Notes: a model not told the origin generated them from the sequence alone. Positions 13,889 to 24,242 are shown, numbered from the stretch's first letter. The stretch is 64,000 bases of DNA from Acinetobacter halotolerans (GCF_004208515.1 NZ_SGIM01000003.1:124001-188000); one strand, 5' to 3'. Program-made: numbers and translations.

Positions 13889-14573
13889 GCTGTGGGCGGT
13901 TGTACCAGCAGCAGGTTCGGGCAGTCGCTTTTCCAAAACGGAACTCAAACAATATCAATACATCCAAAATCAAACTGTACTTGAGCATACGGTCAACCGT
14001 TTAAATACATTGAATTTGACCGGATGTGTACTTGCAATTGGTGAGCAAGACAATCATGCGGAAACACTTGCTTTCCGACATTCAAAAAAATTGCACTTTT
14101 GTTCAGGTGGAGCAGAACGCGTTCATTCAGTGCTTAATGCCTTAATTTATTTATCTGATATTGCAGATGAAAATGACTGGGTTCTGGTACATGATGCCGC
14201 AAGACCATGTGTAACAACAGCGTGTTTGGAGAAATTAGTACGATCATCGGTACAAGCAAATCAAAGTTCGATTTTAGCGATACCAGTGCGCGATACTTTA
14301 AAATATGTACATGCTAATAATCAGATCGAAAGAACCGTCAGTCGTGAGCATTTATGGCAAGCACAAACACCACAAATGGCAAAATTAAAAACGCTCAAAC
14401 ATGCGATTGAGGCTGCTTTGGCAGCCCAAATCAATATCACTGATGAAGCAAGTGCCTTGGAATATATCAGTGAGCCTGTGCAGGTTGTACAGGGGCGTTC
14501 AGATAATATTAAAATCACTTATGCCGATGATTTAGAGCTTGCTCGATTAATTCTTCAGTCTCAAGCAAATTAA
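13878..14573 (+). CDS. ispD: 2-C-methyl-D-erythritol 4-phosphate cytidylyltransferase
   Basis: Third step of the MEP isoprenoid pathway. 231 residues; the N-terminal nucleotide-binding loop VVPAAGSGSRF with Lys in TELKQY, and VHDAARPC, identify the family. It overlaps ftsB by 11 bases, so translation is coupled. ispF does not follow. Confidence 0.96.
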   Translation: MKTKLWAVVPAAGSGSRFSKTELKQYQYIQNQTVLEHTVNRLNTLNLTGCVLAIGEQDNHAETLAFRHSKKLHFCSGGAERVHSVLNALIYLSDIADENDWVLVHDAARPCVTTACLEKLVRSSVQANQSSILAIPVRDTLKYVHANNQIERTVSREHLWQAQTPQMAKLKTLKHAIEAALAAQINITDEASALEYISEPVQVVQGRSDNIKITYADDLELARLILQSQAN

Positions 14574-14607
14574 TTCAATTATTCAACAGGTGATGATTAA
14601 ATCCCAA

Positions 14608-14621
14608 AATAGCCTAAGTAA
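14608..14621 (+). repeat. Short dispersed repeat, copy 2
   Basis: AATAGCCTAAGTAA, identical to copies at 6752 and 18372. Here it is followed by AAAATTA ... TAATTTTT, a possible AT-rich stem ending near 14656, ahead of the lipoprotein gene. Confidence 0.7.
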
Positions 14622-14717
14622 AAATTAGATGAAATTTATAATTTTTCTACTTACTTAAATGACAAATATTTCACAATTTGTTAAATTTAAACAACATTCT
14701 TAATAATGGATCAATAA

Positions 14718-15194
14718 ATGAAAAAATTATTACTTGCAGGTCTTTTTAGTTTTTCTTTAGTTGGTTGTGCAACAACAACTCAACAGCCTCAAGATACCGT
14801 ACAGGAAACGATTCGTTACTCAACGAGCCCTTGTTTTGGTGCATGCCCAATTTATTCTGTTGAAATTTCTCCCTCAGGAAAGGTTCATTTTGACGGTAAG
14901 CAATATACCAAAGTTATAGGCACACAAGATATTACCGTTGATCCTTCAGTTTATAGCAAGCTTCAACAAGAGCTGAAAACTTATCGCCCTGAAACTGGTA
15001 CGAGTGTAAAAACTACAGCTTGTGAGGAGACTGCAACTGATCAACAGAATGCATATTTTTCATGGTCACGTCCAGATGGTACAGTAACCAATCTAAGTCA
15101 CTACATGGGCTGTATTTCGCCAGCAAATGCTGAGTTAAACAAATTGATTGAGAAATTACCAAAATTGATTGGCGTTGAAGATTTAGTTAGTTAA
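14718..15194 (+). CDS. DUF6438-type lipoprotein
   Basis: 158 residues with a lipoprotein signal (MKKLLLAGLFSFSLVGC, Cys17). The mature part has CFGACPIYSVEISPSGKV (18 residues), the hallmark CxxxCP segment of DUF6438 domains, and two more Cys residues later that could form disulfides. It is presumably anchored in the envelope; no function is established for the domain. A terminator follows. Confidence 0.8.
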   Translation: MKKLLLAGLFSFSLVGCATTTQQPQDTVQETIRYSTSPCFGACPIYSVEISPSGKVHFDGKQYTKVIGTQDITVDPSVYSKLQQELKTYRPETGTSVKTTACEETATDQQNAYFSWSRPDGTVTNLSHYMGCISPANAELNKLIEKLPKLIGVEDLVS

Positions 15195-15210
15195 AAAACG
15201 TTATTTTATT

Positions 15211-15236
15211 TGCCCCGATATATCGGGGCATTTTTA
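15211..15236. terminator. Rho-independent terminator
   Basis: Perfect palindrome TGCCCCGATA/TATCGGGGCA followed by TTTTTAT; it lies between the convergent lipoprotein and RES toxin genes. Confidence 0.9.
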
Positions 15237-15252
15237 TATGAGAGTTGCCATT

Positions 15253-16017
15253 TTATGCTGGCATTGGAAATTCACCTTGTTGTAAAAACTGTGATAATTC
15301 AAAACGAACAATGCTTGAATCTTCAACGGCTTTAAATATAACTTCATCCGCACCAATATCACAGAACCATTGCTCTCTATCTTTGGGGCTATTTTGGCTA
15401 AAGCACTCAGCAGTAAATAGTCCTACACAAGCGGCATGATTATTTTCACGGGCAGATGGATATTCAAATATCTCGATGCCTGCATTCCGCATTGCTGTAC
15501 CTAGTTGCTGGGCATAACTATAGTTTGTCGGGTGAGCGATGAAATCAAGATATTGGTCAAATGGGGGAGATTGTAGACGAACTCCTTTGATACATTGATA
15601 ATCGACTGAGAATAAGGTGTGCTCGGTACGTATCGTGTTTTTCTTAGGTTTTCCATCCATTGAATGCCAAAATACAAAGCGATAATAAGCTGATTCTGCC
15701 AGTGTGACCGCGATGTTACATCCGCCATAAAAAATACTTGGTTCAAATGTCCGACCAAAACGTGAACCCCATTTTAATGGCGGGTAGCGAAAAGGCGTCT
15801 TAAGTAGATAATGTAAGTGGTCTGAGTTTTGAGGATAGGGTGGTTTAACCAATTCCAGCATATCCTCCAATAGTGCTTGTTCTTCTAAGGTGTCAACTAA
15901 TTGTCGTGTCGCAATTTGTTCTTGGCTCTCAACTAAACGATATAAAGTACCAGATAGAGGCGTTATTTGTTGATTTCCTTCACACTGTTGCCATAGATTT
16001 TTTTCAATGGCCGTCAT
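15253..16017 (-). CDS. RES-domain toxin (NAD+ phosphorylase family)
   Basis: 254 residues. The centre has the RES fold signatures: RYPPLKWGSRFGRTFEPSIFY (split: RYPPLKWGSR and FGRTFEPSIFY) with conserved Arg, AVTLAESAYYRF with a conserved Glu, and a later Ser in YPSARENN. Known RES toxins break down NAD+. Its ATG at 16017 overlaps the antitoxin stop by four bases, so antitoxin and toxin are translated in tandem. The protein is longer than many RES toxins at the N-terminus. Confidence 0.85.
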   Translation of the reverse strand: MTAIEKNLWQQCEGNQQITPLSGTLYRLVESQEQIATRQLVDTLEEQALLEDMLELVKPPYPQNSDHLHYLLKTPFRYPPLKWGSRFGRTFEPSIFYGGCNIAVTLAESAYYRFVFWHSMDGKPKKNTIRTEHTLFSVDYQCIKGVRLQSPPFDQYLDFIAHPTNYSYAQQLGTAMRNAGIEIFEYPSARENNHAACVGLFTAECFSQNSPKDREQWFCDIGADEVIFKAVEDSSIVRFELSQFLQQGEFPMPA

Positions 16018-16385
16018 ACTTTACCTCGAATTGCATCAACAAATTGCAGAACAGACACCAGTCCACTCACACTTTCGATTTGTTCAACAGGAACGCCACC
16101 AGTCACACGATTTGGTGTATTCATAAAGTGACGCATCCAGTCCGTGTCTCCACCAGTCAAAGCATATAATGCCCGTGATAGACGAATAAGCAATAGCGCC
16201 AATTCACCTTGTTTAGAAGCAGGATCTAGCTCAGGATTGTTTTTTAATCGGCTGATCGCTGTACGGTGTACACCTAAAATGGCGGCCAATTGTACTTGTT
16301 TTAGGTCAAGTTGCTCTGCCGCATTGAGGACCGCTTTAGCGAGGACTACTTTTTTGTCTGCGGGTTGTTTTAGTAATGCACTCAT
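16014..16385 (-). CDS. Xre/MbcA/ParS-type antitoxin
   Basis: 123 residues from ATG 16385, which has GAGGG about seven bases upstream; an in-frame ATG at 16412 is further out in the operator region. The N-terminal half is an Xre helix-turn-helix (QLAAILGVHRTAISRLK) and the C-terminal half a DUF2384 toxin-binding domain (ALLLIRLSRALYALTGGD ... RVTGGVPVEQIES). It neutralises the RES toxin encoded just downstream and should repress the pair through the palindrome at 16427-16443. Confidence 0.9.
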   Translation of the reverse strand: MSALLKQPADKKVVLAKAVLNAAEQLDLKQVQLAAILGVHRTAISRLKNNPELDPASKQGELALLLIRLSRALYALTGGDTDWMRHFMNTPNRVTGGVPVEQIESVSGLVSVLQFVDAIRGKV

Positions 16386-16426
16386 GATGAAACCCTCATG
16401 TTGTATATGCACTTATTATAGTTCAA

Positions 16427-16443
16427 TTGTGCAATATGCACAA
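16427..16443. promoter_or_regulatory. Operator palindrome of the RES/Xre pair
   Basis: TTGTGCA-3-TGCACAA, perfect, about 40 bases upstream of the antitoxin start. A second partial copy, TTGTATATGCAC, lies at 16401-16412. Autoregulation by the antitoxin is typical. Confidence 0.65.
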
Positions 16444-16562
16444 CATGATGCTTGAGTAATGGTTTTTTGTCAGTATGATAGAAGTAGAGCTTGATCAATG
16501 ATTCTAAATTTTGAGGAATAAAGACAGATAAATCAATTATTACATTGGGTAAAAAATAGCTT

Positions 16563-16584
16563 ATATTATTATGCTAAATAATAT
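16563..16584. promoter_or_regulatory. AT-rich inverted repeat before the sulfur operon
   Basis: ATATTATT-6-AATAATAT, about 30 bases before the first YeeE/YedE gene, at promoter distance. Persulfide-responsive ArsR-type repressors (BigR/SqrR) use AT-rich palindromes on such operons; no regulator gene is nearby, so the link is inference. Confidence 0.45.
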
Positions 16585-16615
16585 ATTATAAAAACACATA
16601 ATGTTGAGGTGAGAT

Positions 16616-17032
16616 ATGTATAGCATTTTGATGGCATTGTTTGGTGGTGTTCTTATTGGATTAGCAGTCGTTGGTTATTTATATGTGAATGGTCGTATCG
16701 CAGGTATTAGTGGTTTGATCGCCCAACTACTTCAACCCAAGTCAATGCTTAAAAGTTCTGCCTTCTGGTTTTTGTTAGGTTTGCTTATCACCCCATTTAT
16801 TTATCAATTTTTTATTCAGCCTGAAATTATCTTAGCGTCATCGCCGATAGCCTTGATTATTGCTGGTTTATTGGTCGGTTTTGGTACACGTCTAGGGTCA
16901 GGTTGTACCAGTGGACATGGTATTTGTGGGATAAGTCGTTTATCTATCCGTTCAATAATCGCAACGATGATATTTATGTTTGCTGGGATCGTAACGGTAT
17001 ATATAGCTCGTCATCTAGTGGGAGCGATGTAA
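16616..17032 (+). CDS. YeeE/YedE family sulfur transporter subunit, N-terminal half
   Basis: 138 residues with about four membrane helices and the family motif GSGCTSGHGICG (from about residue 95), whose cysteines are thought to pass sulfur compounds such as thiosulfate. It overlaps the next gene by one base (TAATG); together the two proteins equal one full-length transporter. The downstream MBL dioxygenase supports a role in sulfide/persulfide handling. Confidence 0.88.
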   Translation: MYSILMALFGGVLIGLAVVGYLYVNGRIAGISGLIAQLLQPKSMLKSSAFWFLLGLLITPFIYQFFIQPEIILASSPIALIIAGLLVGFGTRLGSGCTSGHGICGISRLSIRSIIATMIFMFAGIVTVYIARHLVGAM

Positions 17033-17451
17033 TGAAAAATATTTTCGCTTTTTTCTTTGGTGGTTTATTTGCTTTAGGTTTAATGATTTCTGGGATGTCA
17101 AATCCAGAAAAGGTTTTGGGTTTCTTAGATATCTTTGGTCAGTGGGATATTAGTTTAATGTTTGTGATGATTGGAGCAATTGCCGTTGCGATTATTCCTT
17201 TCCAAAAAGCAATTCGTCATCCAAAAACATTATTTGGAGAAAAAATTACTTTACCAACGAATACTCAAATTGATAAGAAACTTGTGATTGGAGCCTTACT
17301 ATTTGGTATGGGGTGGGGAATAGCAGGTGTTTGTCCTGCGCCTGCAATTACATTGATTGGTTTGGGTTATTCTGAGATTTGGTATTTCATTATGGCAATG
17401 CTGTTTGGTATGTTTATCCATTATGTATGGGTTGAACGGTCGGAGAAATAA
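17032..17451 (+). CDS. YeeE/YedE family sulfur transporter subunit, C-terminal half
   Basis: 139 residues (ATG 17032), four membrane helices and the conserved GWGIAGVCPAPAI loop with a Cys. The split into two adjacent small genes is common in this family and not a frameshift, because each part has its own start and overlap. Confidence 0.88.
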   Translation: MKNIFAFFFGGLFALGLMISGMSNPEKVLGFLDIFGQWDISLMFVMIGAIAVAIIPFQKAIRHPKTLFGEKITLPTNTQIDKKLVIGALLFGMGWGIAGVCPAPAITLIGLGYSEIWYFIMAMLFGMFIHYVWVERSEK

Positions 17452-17452
17452 A

Positions 17453-18325
17453 ATGCAACATCCTCAAGTTAAAGCTTTTTTTGATCAAGATACCAATACA
17501 TTTAGTTATGTAGTGAACGATCCACAAACGAACTGTTGTGCTGTAATCGATAGTGTATTGAATTATGATGCTGCATCAGCTTCAACCTCGACTGAAAGCG
17601 CGGATCAAATCATTCAGTATATTGGGGATCATCAATTAAAAGTTGAGTGGATATTGGAAACACATGTACATGCAGACCATCTAACGGCTTCGCAATATTT
17701 AAAATCAAAATTGGGCGGAAAAGTTGCGATGAGTCAAAAGATCAGCATTGTTCAAGAAACTTTTAGTGCGATATATGGCATTGATATAAAGTATTTTAAT
17801 ACACATCAAACCTTTGATTATTTATTTAAAGATAATGAGCATTTTAGCATTGGTAACTTGGATGCATTTAATCTCCCGACACCTGGGCACACACCTGCAT
17901 GCTTGAGCTATGTAATCGGTGATGCTGTGTTCGTAGGCGATACACTATTTATGCCTGATTACGGTACGGCACGTTGTGATTTTCCCAAAGGCAGTGCAGA
18001 TACTTTATTTGATTCTGTACAAGCTCTATATGAGCTTCCTGATCAAACACGAGTTTTTCTCTGCCATGATTACAAACCTGAAGGAAGAAGTGAATACTGT
18101 TATGAAACAAGTATCAATGCACAAAAACAGAGTAATATTCATATAGATGCTAAAACCCGCAGACAAGATTTTGTGAATATGCGACAAGCACGAGATGCGA
18201 CTTTAGCTATGCCTAAACTGATTTTGCCATCTATTCAAATCAACATGGATGCCGGACGTTTTCCAGAACCTGAGTCCAACGGCATACGTTACTTAAAGCT
18301 GCCTTTAAATTTCTTTAAGCAGTAA
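17453..18325 (+). CDS. MBL-fold hydrolase, persulfide dioxygenase-like
   Basis: 290 residues with the metal-binding motif HVHADH (His71, His73, Asp75, His76), a third His in PGHTPAC, and a bridging Asp in VGDTLF. This pattern fits the ETHE1/Blh persulfide dioxygenase group, which oxidises glutathione persulfide to sulfite. ATG 17453 is two bases after the transporter stop and is preceded by GGAGAAA. The operon context with YeeE/YedE supports sulfide detoxification. Confidence 0.85.
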   Translation: MQHPQVKAFFDQDTNTFSYVVNDPQTNCCAVIDSVLNYDAASASTSTESADQIIQYIGDHQLKVEWILETHVHADHLTASQYLKSKLGGKVAMSQKISIVQETFSAIYGIDIKYFNTHQTFDYLFKDNEHFSIGNLDAFNLPTPGHTPACLSYVIGDAVFVGDTLFMPDYGTARCDFPKGSADTLFDSVQALYELPDQTRVFLCHDYKPEGRSEYCYETSINAQKQSNIHIDAKTRRQDFVNMRQARDATLAMPKLILPSIQINMDAGRFPEPESNGIRYLKLPLNFFKQ

Positions 18326-18371
18326 CCAACCTGTGGTAAATATGCTAAATGGTGAAGTTGATATACTTTAA

Positions 18372-18385
18372 AATAGCCTAAGTAA
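18372..18385 (+). repeat. Short dispersed repeat, copy 3
   Basis: AATAGCCTAAGTAA, identical to copies at 6752 and 14608. Like copy 2 it is followed within 30 bases by GATGAAATTTA, so the conserved unit may be longer. Confidence 0.7.
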
Positions 18386-18509
18386 ATTTAATGATTTTAT
18401 TGATGAAATTTACTCCATATAGTTAGCTAATTAAATATTTTGCACAACTAGTCAACGCTATGATAAAACTGAAATCAATTTTTAAAATTGCTGAAATTAA
18501 GGTGTTTAA

Positions 18510-19208
18510 ATGACCATCATTTATCTAGTCAGACATGGTCAGGCTTCATTTGGTAAAAGTAACTATGATGAACTATCTGAAAATGGTGAAGCGCAAGCAA
18601 AACTTTTGGGGCAATATTTTAAGCATCTTTTTACTGAACCGCCTTACATCGTTTCAGGAAGCATGAAACGTCATCAGCAAACCACACAAATTTCACTGAA
18701 GGAATGTTTTCCTCAAGCAGAATACAAAATTGATGGATTATGGAATGAGTTTAATCATCAGCAAGTATTTTCGTTGTATGAACCACGATTTGCTCAACCA
18801 GAAGTCTTAAAACAAGATGTCTTTCAAGAAGTAGATCCAAGAGCTTATTTATTTCAGATTTTTGATCAGGCGATTGCTCGTTGGACAAATGAAGAATTTC
18901 ATCATGAATATGACGAATCTTGGATCACTTTTAAAATGCGTGTAGAAAGTGCATTACATAATTTGTGTACTGAATTGGCGAATAAACAACCTCAAGAAGC
19001 TGTTGTTTTCACCTCTGGTGGAGTGATCTCAGTTGTAGTCGGTAAATTACTTGAGCTAAGTGTGCAACGTACTTTCGCGCTAAGCTGGTCGATTGCGAAC
19101 ACAAGTGTTACTACCTTGAAGTTAGTCAATGGTGAACCACAGTTGCTGAGTGTGAATGAGCATCAATTTATCAAATCTAAAAATCCAGATTTGCTAACTT
19201 GGTTGTAA
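18510..19208 (+). CDS. Histidine phosphatase family protein
   Basis: 232 residues; starts with the RHG motif (YLVRHGQ, His9 as phosphoacceptor) and has the second conserved His region near TSGGVIS. This is the phosphoglycerate mutase-like superfamily; the substrate (phosphosugar, nucleotide or phosphoprotein) cannot be told. It stands alone with about 180 bases upstream. Confidence 0.85.
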   Translation: MTIIYLVRHGQASFGKSNYDELSENGEAQAKLLGQYFKHLFTEPPYIVSGSMKRHQQTTQISLKECFPQAEYKIDGLWNEFNHQQVFSLYEPRFAQPEVLKQDVFQEVDPRAYLFQIFDQAIARWTNEEFHHEYDESWITFKMRVESALHNLCTELANKQPQEAVVFTSGGVISVVVGKLLELSVQRTFALSWSIANTSVTTLKLVNGEPQLLSVNEHQFIKSKNPDLLTWL

Positions 19209-19382
19209 CTTGGAGAAAGCATCTATCGAATCATCTGAAAAGAGAGGTTTGCTTACTAAGACTTTAATTACTGTGAGTCTATAGCAGTGGGACAAAAAAT
19301 AGACAGGTACATGTGTTTTGAGTGGGTTTTTTGAGTTTCTGTGGTATAAAAATATCTCAACAATTTAACTTGAGAATAAGAA

Positions 19383-19643
19383 ATGTCTGAACAAAAATAT
19401 CATTGGTATTTAATTGGTTATACTTTTAATGATAAGAAAAATAGCGGTAATACAAGGAATTTTAGTATTCAACTACCATTAGAAACCTTTTTACCACCAG
19501 TTTCCAAATCAAAATTAAATGAGCTTGGTGTAATTGGTCTGGAATGGCTTAGAAAAAATGACCCTACAGCAGAACCTGAAAACCTATTTGCGCTGTCCAT
19601 TTGTTATTTAGGTGAAATGTCTATGCAGGAATTCAACACATAA
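19383..19643 (+). CDS. Hypothetical protein, 86 aa
   Basis: ATG 19383 with weak upstream GAGAA, ending before a clear hairpin. The sequence is hydrophilic, begins MSEQKYHWYLIGYTF and has no signal peptide, membrane helix or motif I recognise. A single small transcription unit between the phosphatase and GST genes. Codon use looks like the flanks, so it is probably a real gene. Confidence 0.6.
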   Translation: MSEQKYHWYLIGYTFNDKKNSGNTRNFSIQLPLETFLPPVSKSKLNELGVIGLEWLRKNDPTAEPENLFALSICYLGEMSMQEFNT

Positions 19644-19657
19644 AAAATGAATTTTTT

Positions 19658-19680
19658 GGAAAGCCCTTTCAGGGCTTTCC
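19658..19680 (+). terminator. Hairpin terminator after the 86-aa gene
   Basis: GGAAAGCCC (19658-19666) / GGGCTTTCC (19672-19680), five-base loop, followed by ATTTCT. The stem is perfect but the T-run is short. Confidence 0.65.
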
Positions 19681-19835
19681 ATTTCTGTAGTGTATAAAAT
19701 TTTTTGTGAATCCTACTTTAGTGACTTAGAAGGAAAAGAAGAAAGTTAAAAACCATAAAAGGGAATTGTAATTTTGATCATCACACTCGTATACCTCGTT
19801 GTTCTACTGCCTTGAACTCGTAATAAATGGGTAGT

Positions 19836-19873
19836 ACGAAAAAGAGAAAACCGAGCTAACTACTTAACTCGGT
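19836..19873 (-). terminator. Rho-independent terminator of the GST gene
   Basis: On the minus strand, ACCGAG ... CTCGGT with a 12-base loop is followed by TTTTCTCTTTTT. It lies about 60 bases after the GST stop. Confidence 0.65.
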
Positions 19874-19929
19874 ATAGAATTAAATTCTATCCATCTATTT
19901 AAGGAACTGATTTAATAATATTTTTCGTT

Positions 19930-20562
19930 TTAGGTTTTCACTCCATCTTGTTCAATTTTTATGGCCGCTTTCCAACTAGGTAATAAACTTAATCCTTCGA
20001 CATATTTTTGAATATTTGGGTAATTTTTAGCTTGTTCCATTTGATGGATTAAGGCATGAAGTCCAAACCCCATCATAAAGTCTGCTCCAGTTAAACGATC
20101 TTCCACTAAATATGACTTATTTTCTAAATACTCGTTTAGATAACCAAAAACTTTATCAAATTCAACTTGAGTATAGTTCTCTAGGAATACCAACTGCGTA
20201 CCTTGCTTAGTCTCTATCTCATTAAAAATTTTTAATAGAAATGGCAACATAGCAGAGCTTTCAGAGAAATGAATCCATTGTAGATAGTCTACATAACTAG
20301 CATCGTCGATGTTTGGCGATAAGTGAGGTGCAAATTTCTGAATTAATAACTCTACAATGGCACCTGATTCTGCAATGATTTTACCTTGCCACTCAATCAC
20401 AGGAGATTTACCTAAAGGATGAATGTTTTTTAAGGACTCAGGTGCTAAATGTGTGGTTAAATCACGATAATAGCGCTGTAGTTGATATGGCTGTTTGATT
20501 TCTTCAAGTAACCACAAAATTCGAAAAGAACGTGATTGATCTAAATGATGTAATGTAATCAT
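19930..20562 (-). CDS. Glutathione S-transferase family protein
   Basis: 210 residues: thioredoxin-like N-terminal domain (residues 1-78) with HLDQSRSFRILWLLEE and the cis-Pro and glutathione-binding part KSPVIEWQGKIIAESGAI, then an all-helical C-terminal domain. Cytosolic detoxification or thiol transfer; the class is unclear. Confidence 0.88.
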   Translation of the reverse strand: MITLHHLDQSRSFRILWLLEEIKQPYQLQRYYRDLTTHLAPESLKNIHPLGKSPVIEWQGKIIAESGAIVELLIQKFAPHLSPNIDDASYVDYLQWIHFSESSAMLPFLLKIFNEIETKQGTQLVFLENYTQVEFDKVFGYLNEYLENKSYLVEDRLTGADFMMGFGLHALIHQMEQAKNYPNIQKYVEGLSLLPSWKAAIKIEQDGVKT

Positions 20563-20733
20563 GATAATTCCTGTTAACGAGTTTTACGGTAATTTTCCCA
20601 CACTTTTCAAGTTTCGATAAATGATTAAACACGTTGAAATGTTGCTATACGAAAAGGCACAAGCAGAAAACAAGAAATTTCTATAAAATGATCAGAATTA
20701 TTCACTTAATTTTAAATTTGGTTTTTTATATAA

Positions 20734-21324
20734 ATGACTGACATAGAAATAGAAACACATCCTCTACTACCATTTTTACCTGCCAATGCAAAACTGCTCA
20801 TGTTAGGAAGTTTTCCACCGCCTCAAAGTAGATGGAAGATGGATTTCTATTATCCAAACTACCAAAATGATATGTGGCGAATATTTGGATTAATTTTCTT
20901 TAAAGACAAAGACTATTTTTTAGACCTACCGAATAAAAATTTTAAAGAACAGCTTATCCGTGACTTTTTAACCCAAATTGGTGTTGGAATATTTGATACC
21001 GCCTATCGAGTTAAACGACTGCAAGGTAATGCTTCGGACAAGTTTTTGGAAATCGTTACACCAACGGATTTATCGCAATTGCTAGCAAAAATTCCAATGT
21101 GCCATACCATCCTGACCACAGGGGACAAAGCAACTGATACTTTGATGCAGCATTTTCCAGCGCCAGCAGTTAAGCCGATGATTGGTCAATCGGTTCAAGT
21201 AAATTATGCCAATCGTGAGCTCAATTTATACCGCTTACCGTCATCATCAAGAGCATATCCTTTAGCCTTAGAGAAAAAAGCGGATGCTTATCGACAATTT
21301 TTTAAGGAAATTGATTTGGTTTAA
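20734..21324 (+). CDS. Uracil-DNA glycosylase superfamily protein
   Basis: 196 residues with the UDG fold pattern: motif 1 region LMLGSFPPPQS, then a stretch YYPNYQNDMWRIFG typical of Mug-like/hypoxanthine-DNA glycosylase relatives, and LTTGDKATD in the place of the second strand. It probably removes damaged bases from DNA, but the catalytic residue cannot be assigned safely. Nothing nearby hints at its partner. Confidence 0.7.
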   Translation: MTDIEIETHPLLPFLPANAKLLMLGSFPPPQSRWKMDFYYPNYQNDMWRIFGLIFFKDKDYFLDLPNKNFKEQLIRDFLTQIGVGIFDTAYRVKRLQGNASDKFLEIVTPTDLSQLLAKIPMCHTILTTGDKATDTLMQHFPAPAVKPMIGQSVQVNYANRELNLYRLPSSSRAYPLALEKKADAYRQFFKEIDLV

Positions 21325-21329
21325 TATCA

Positions 21330-22883
21330 CTACATCATCCATTCCACTGGAAAATAAGACACAACATTCATGCTAAATCTTTGGAATTTTGTGCTCTCAG
21401 GGTCGTGGTGATGTTCGATTACCTGACCATTTTCCTTATGTTCGAACCAAACAATATTGCCATCTGAATCAAGTTTAAGTTGATAGGCGACTTGGAGTAA
21501 ATGCTGATCGAGCATCGCTGTAATTTGATCTTGCAAATGATTCGATTCCACGACCAAACCGACTTCAGTGTTTAAATGCGCAGAACGAGGGTCAAAATTA
21601 AAAGAACCAATAAAAACTTTACCATCTACATCAAAGAATTTTGCATGTAGGCTTGAGCGATTTTTACCTTTTACAGGAATTACGCTACCCGTTGCGATTT
21701 CATACCACGTCCGTTTTTTTCTTTCGATATTGGGTTTGAACTCGTAAAGTTGTACGCCATTTTGTAGAAGTGTTTTACGGTATTGACTATAAAATGAATG
21801 TACCACAGCGACATCATTAGCGACCAAACTATTGGTGAGCACCCTAACTTTGATACCGTTATTCGATAATTGGCTTAAGTATTCTGTTCCACGTTGAGTT
21901 GGCACAAAATAGGCCGAAACCAATTCCATGTGCTGCGTGGGTGTCCCCATAATCTTTAAGACTTGCGAATATAGCAGTTCTTGATCATTAGCTTGACCTG
22001 ACGCCTTATTTGGACGATCCGCAACAAAATGCGCTTTTGCCCATTGAACTGGATAGTTTTGCAAGCGTATCTTTAAATAATCTTGTGCCGCTTCGAGCTT
22101 TTTTTCGGTGAGCGTGTTTTCTTCATCAAAAGCCAGATAACTTTGTCTTATGTTTTCAAATTGTTGCGGTGTACCTTGGCCGATCAACTGTTCGGTAGTA
22201 TAACTTAAATCACTATTCCAAAATTCGTTAAAGACCTCTACGGCATGATCGACAGACGCTCCATAAAATAAGATGTCCATATCACTAAATTGAAACTGAT
22301 CACTTGCATCAAAGTATTCACTGCTAATATTTCGCCCACCTGTCACTGCAATTGATGAATCAGCAATCGTGAGTTTATTGTGCATTCGATGATTAATTTG
22401 CTTTAACCTAAAAATATAATCAATGAATCTCAAGTGTCTAAATTTATAAGGATTAAAAATCCGGATTTCTAGGTTTGGATGTATGGATAACGCTTTGATA
22501 GTTTTATCAAGTTTGACGCCATTTTGATCATCAATCAGTAATCGAATTTTTACCCCTCTATCCGCAGCATTGAGTAATTCAGACAACATTAAGTTGCCAA
22601 TGGGATCGTCATTCCAAATATAATATTGCAAATCAAGGTGGTATTTAGCATTCCTGATTAAATGGATACGAGATGCAATACTTAAAAAAGCATCATCCAA
22701 AGCTAAAAATGCAGTTAAACCATTTTCAATATTAAGATCGGTTTGAGGATCATTTATCCATTTTGTTTTTGTTTGCAAGGGATTACTCCGATCATGGTTT
22801 TGATTTGGGGGTAAAGCACAACTGCTTAATCCTAATACAACAACCAACGTTATCATTCTAAAGTGGTATGCATTCTTTATCAT
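21330..22883 (-). CDS. Phospholipase D family lipoprotein, ClsC-like
   Basis: 517 residues with a lipoprotein signal (lipobox LSSC, Cys22) and two HKD motifs: His168-x-Lys170-x4-Asp175 followed by GGRN, and His413-x-Lys415-x4-Asp420 followed by GSFNFDPRS. The layout matches cardiolipin synthase C-type proteins, which join phosphatidyl groups or cut phosphodiesters at the membrane. It converges on the UDG-like gene with only five bases between. Confidence 0.85.
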   Translation of the reverse strand: MIKNAYHFRMITLVVVLGLSSCALPPNQNHDRSNPLQTKTKWINDPQTDLNIENGLTAFLALDDAFLSIASRIHLIRNAKYHLDLQYYIWNDDPIGNLMLSELLNAADRGVKIRLLIDDQNGVKLDKTIKALSIHPNLEIRIFNPYKFRHLRFIDYIFRLKQINHRMHNKLTIADSSIAVTGGRNISSEYFDASDQFQFSDMDILFYGASVDHAVEVFNEFWNSDLSYTTEQLIGQGTPQQFENIRQSYLAFDEENTLTEKKLEAAQDYLKIRLQNYPVQWAKAHFVADRPNKASGQANDQELLYSQVLKIMGTPTQHMELVSAYFVPTQRGTEYLSQLSNNGIKVRVLTNSLVANDVAVVHSFYSQYRKTLLQNGVQLYEFKPNIERKKRTWYEIATGSVIPVKGKNRSSLHAKFFDVDGKVFIGSFNFDPRSAHLNTEVGLVVESNHLQDQITAMLDQHLLQVAYQLKLDSDGNIVWFEHKENGQVIEHHHDPESTKFQRFSMNVVSYFPVEWMM

Positions 22884-22990
22884 TTTTTGCGTGAAATGTT
22901 GTCTACTTATGTAAAGATAGCATTACATCTATTTGATGATGTTGAATATCAGCATAAAATCAGAGGAATGTTACATAAACATAAAACATG

Positions 22991-23030
22991 GGGTTTGTTG
23001 ACATTCTAATCATGCATTGCGTTTAAGCTC
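22991..23030 (+). repeat. 29-bp motif copy 1, possible IS-end remnant
   Basis: TGTTGACA (22996-23003), seven bases, then CATGCATTGCGTTT (23011-23024). The same two blocks with the same spacing occur at 46682-46710. No transposase or second end is near either copy. Confidence 0.55.
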
Positions 23031-23045
23031 TAACAACATGAATAA

Positions 23046-24242
<1,197 letters not shown>

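Noticed and set aside
16616..17451. Possible frameshift splitting one YeeE/YedE gene
   Set aside because: Each half has its own start and the genes overlap as TAATG; split pairs are normal in this family.
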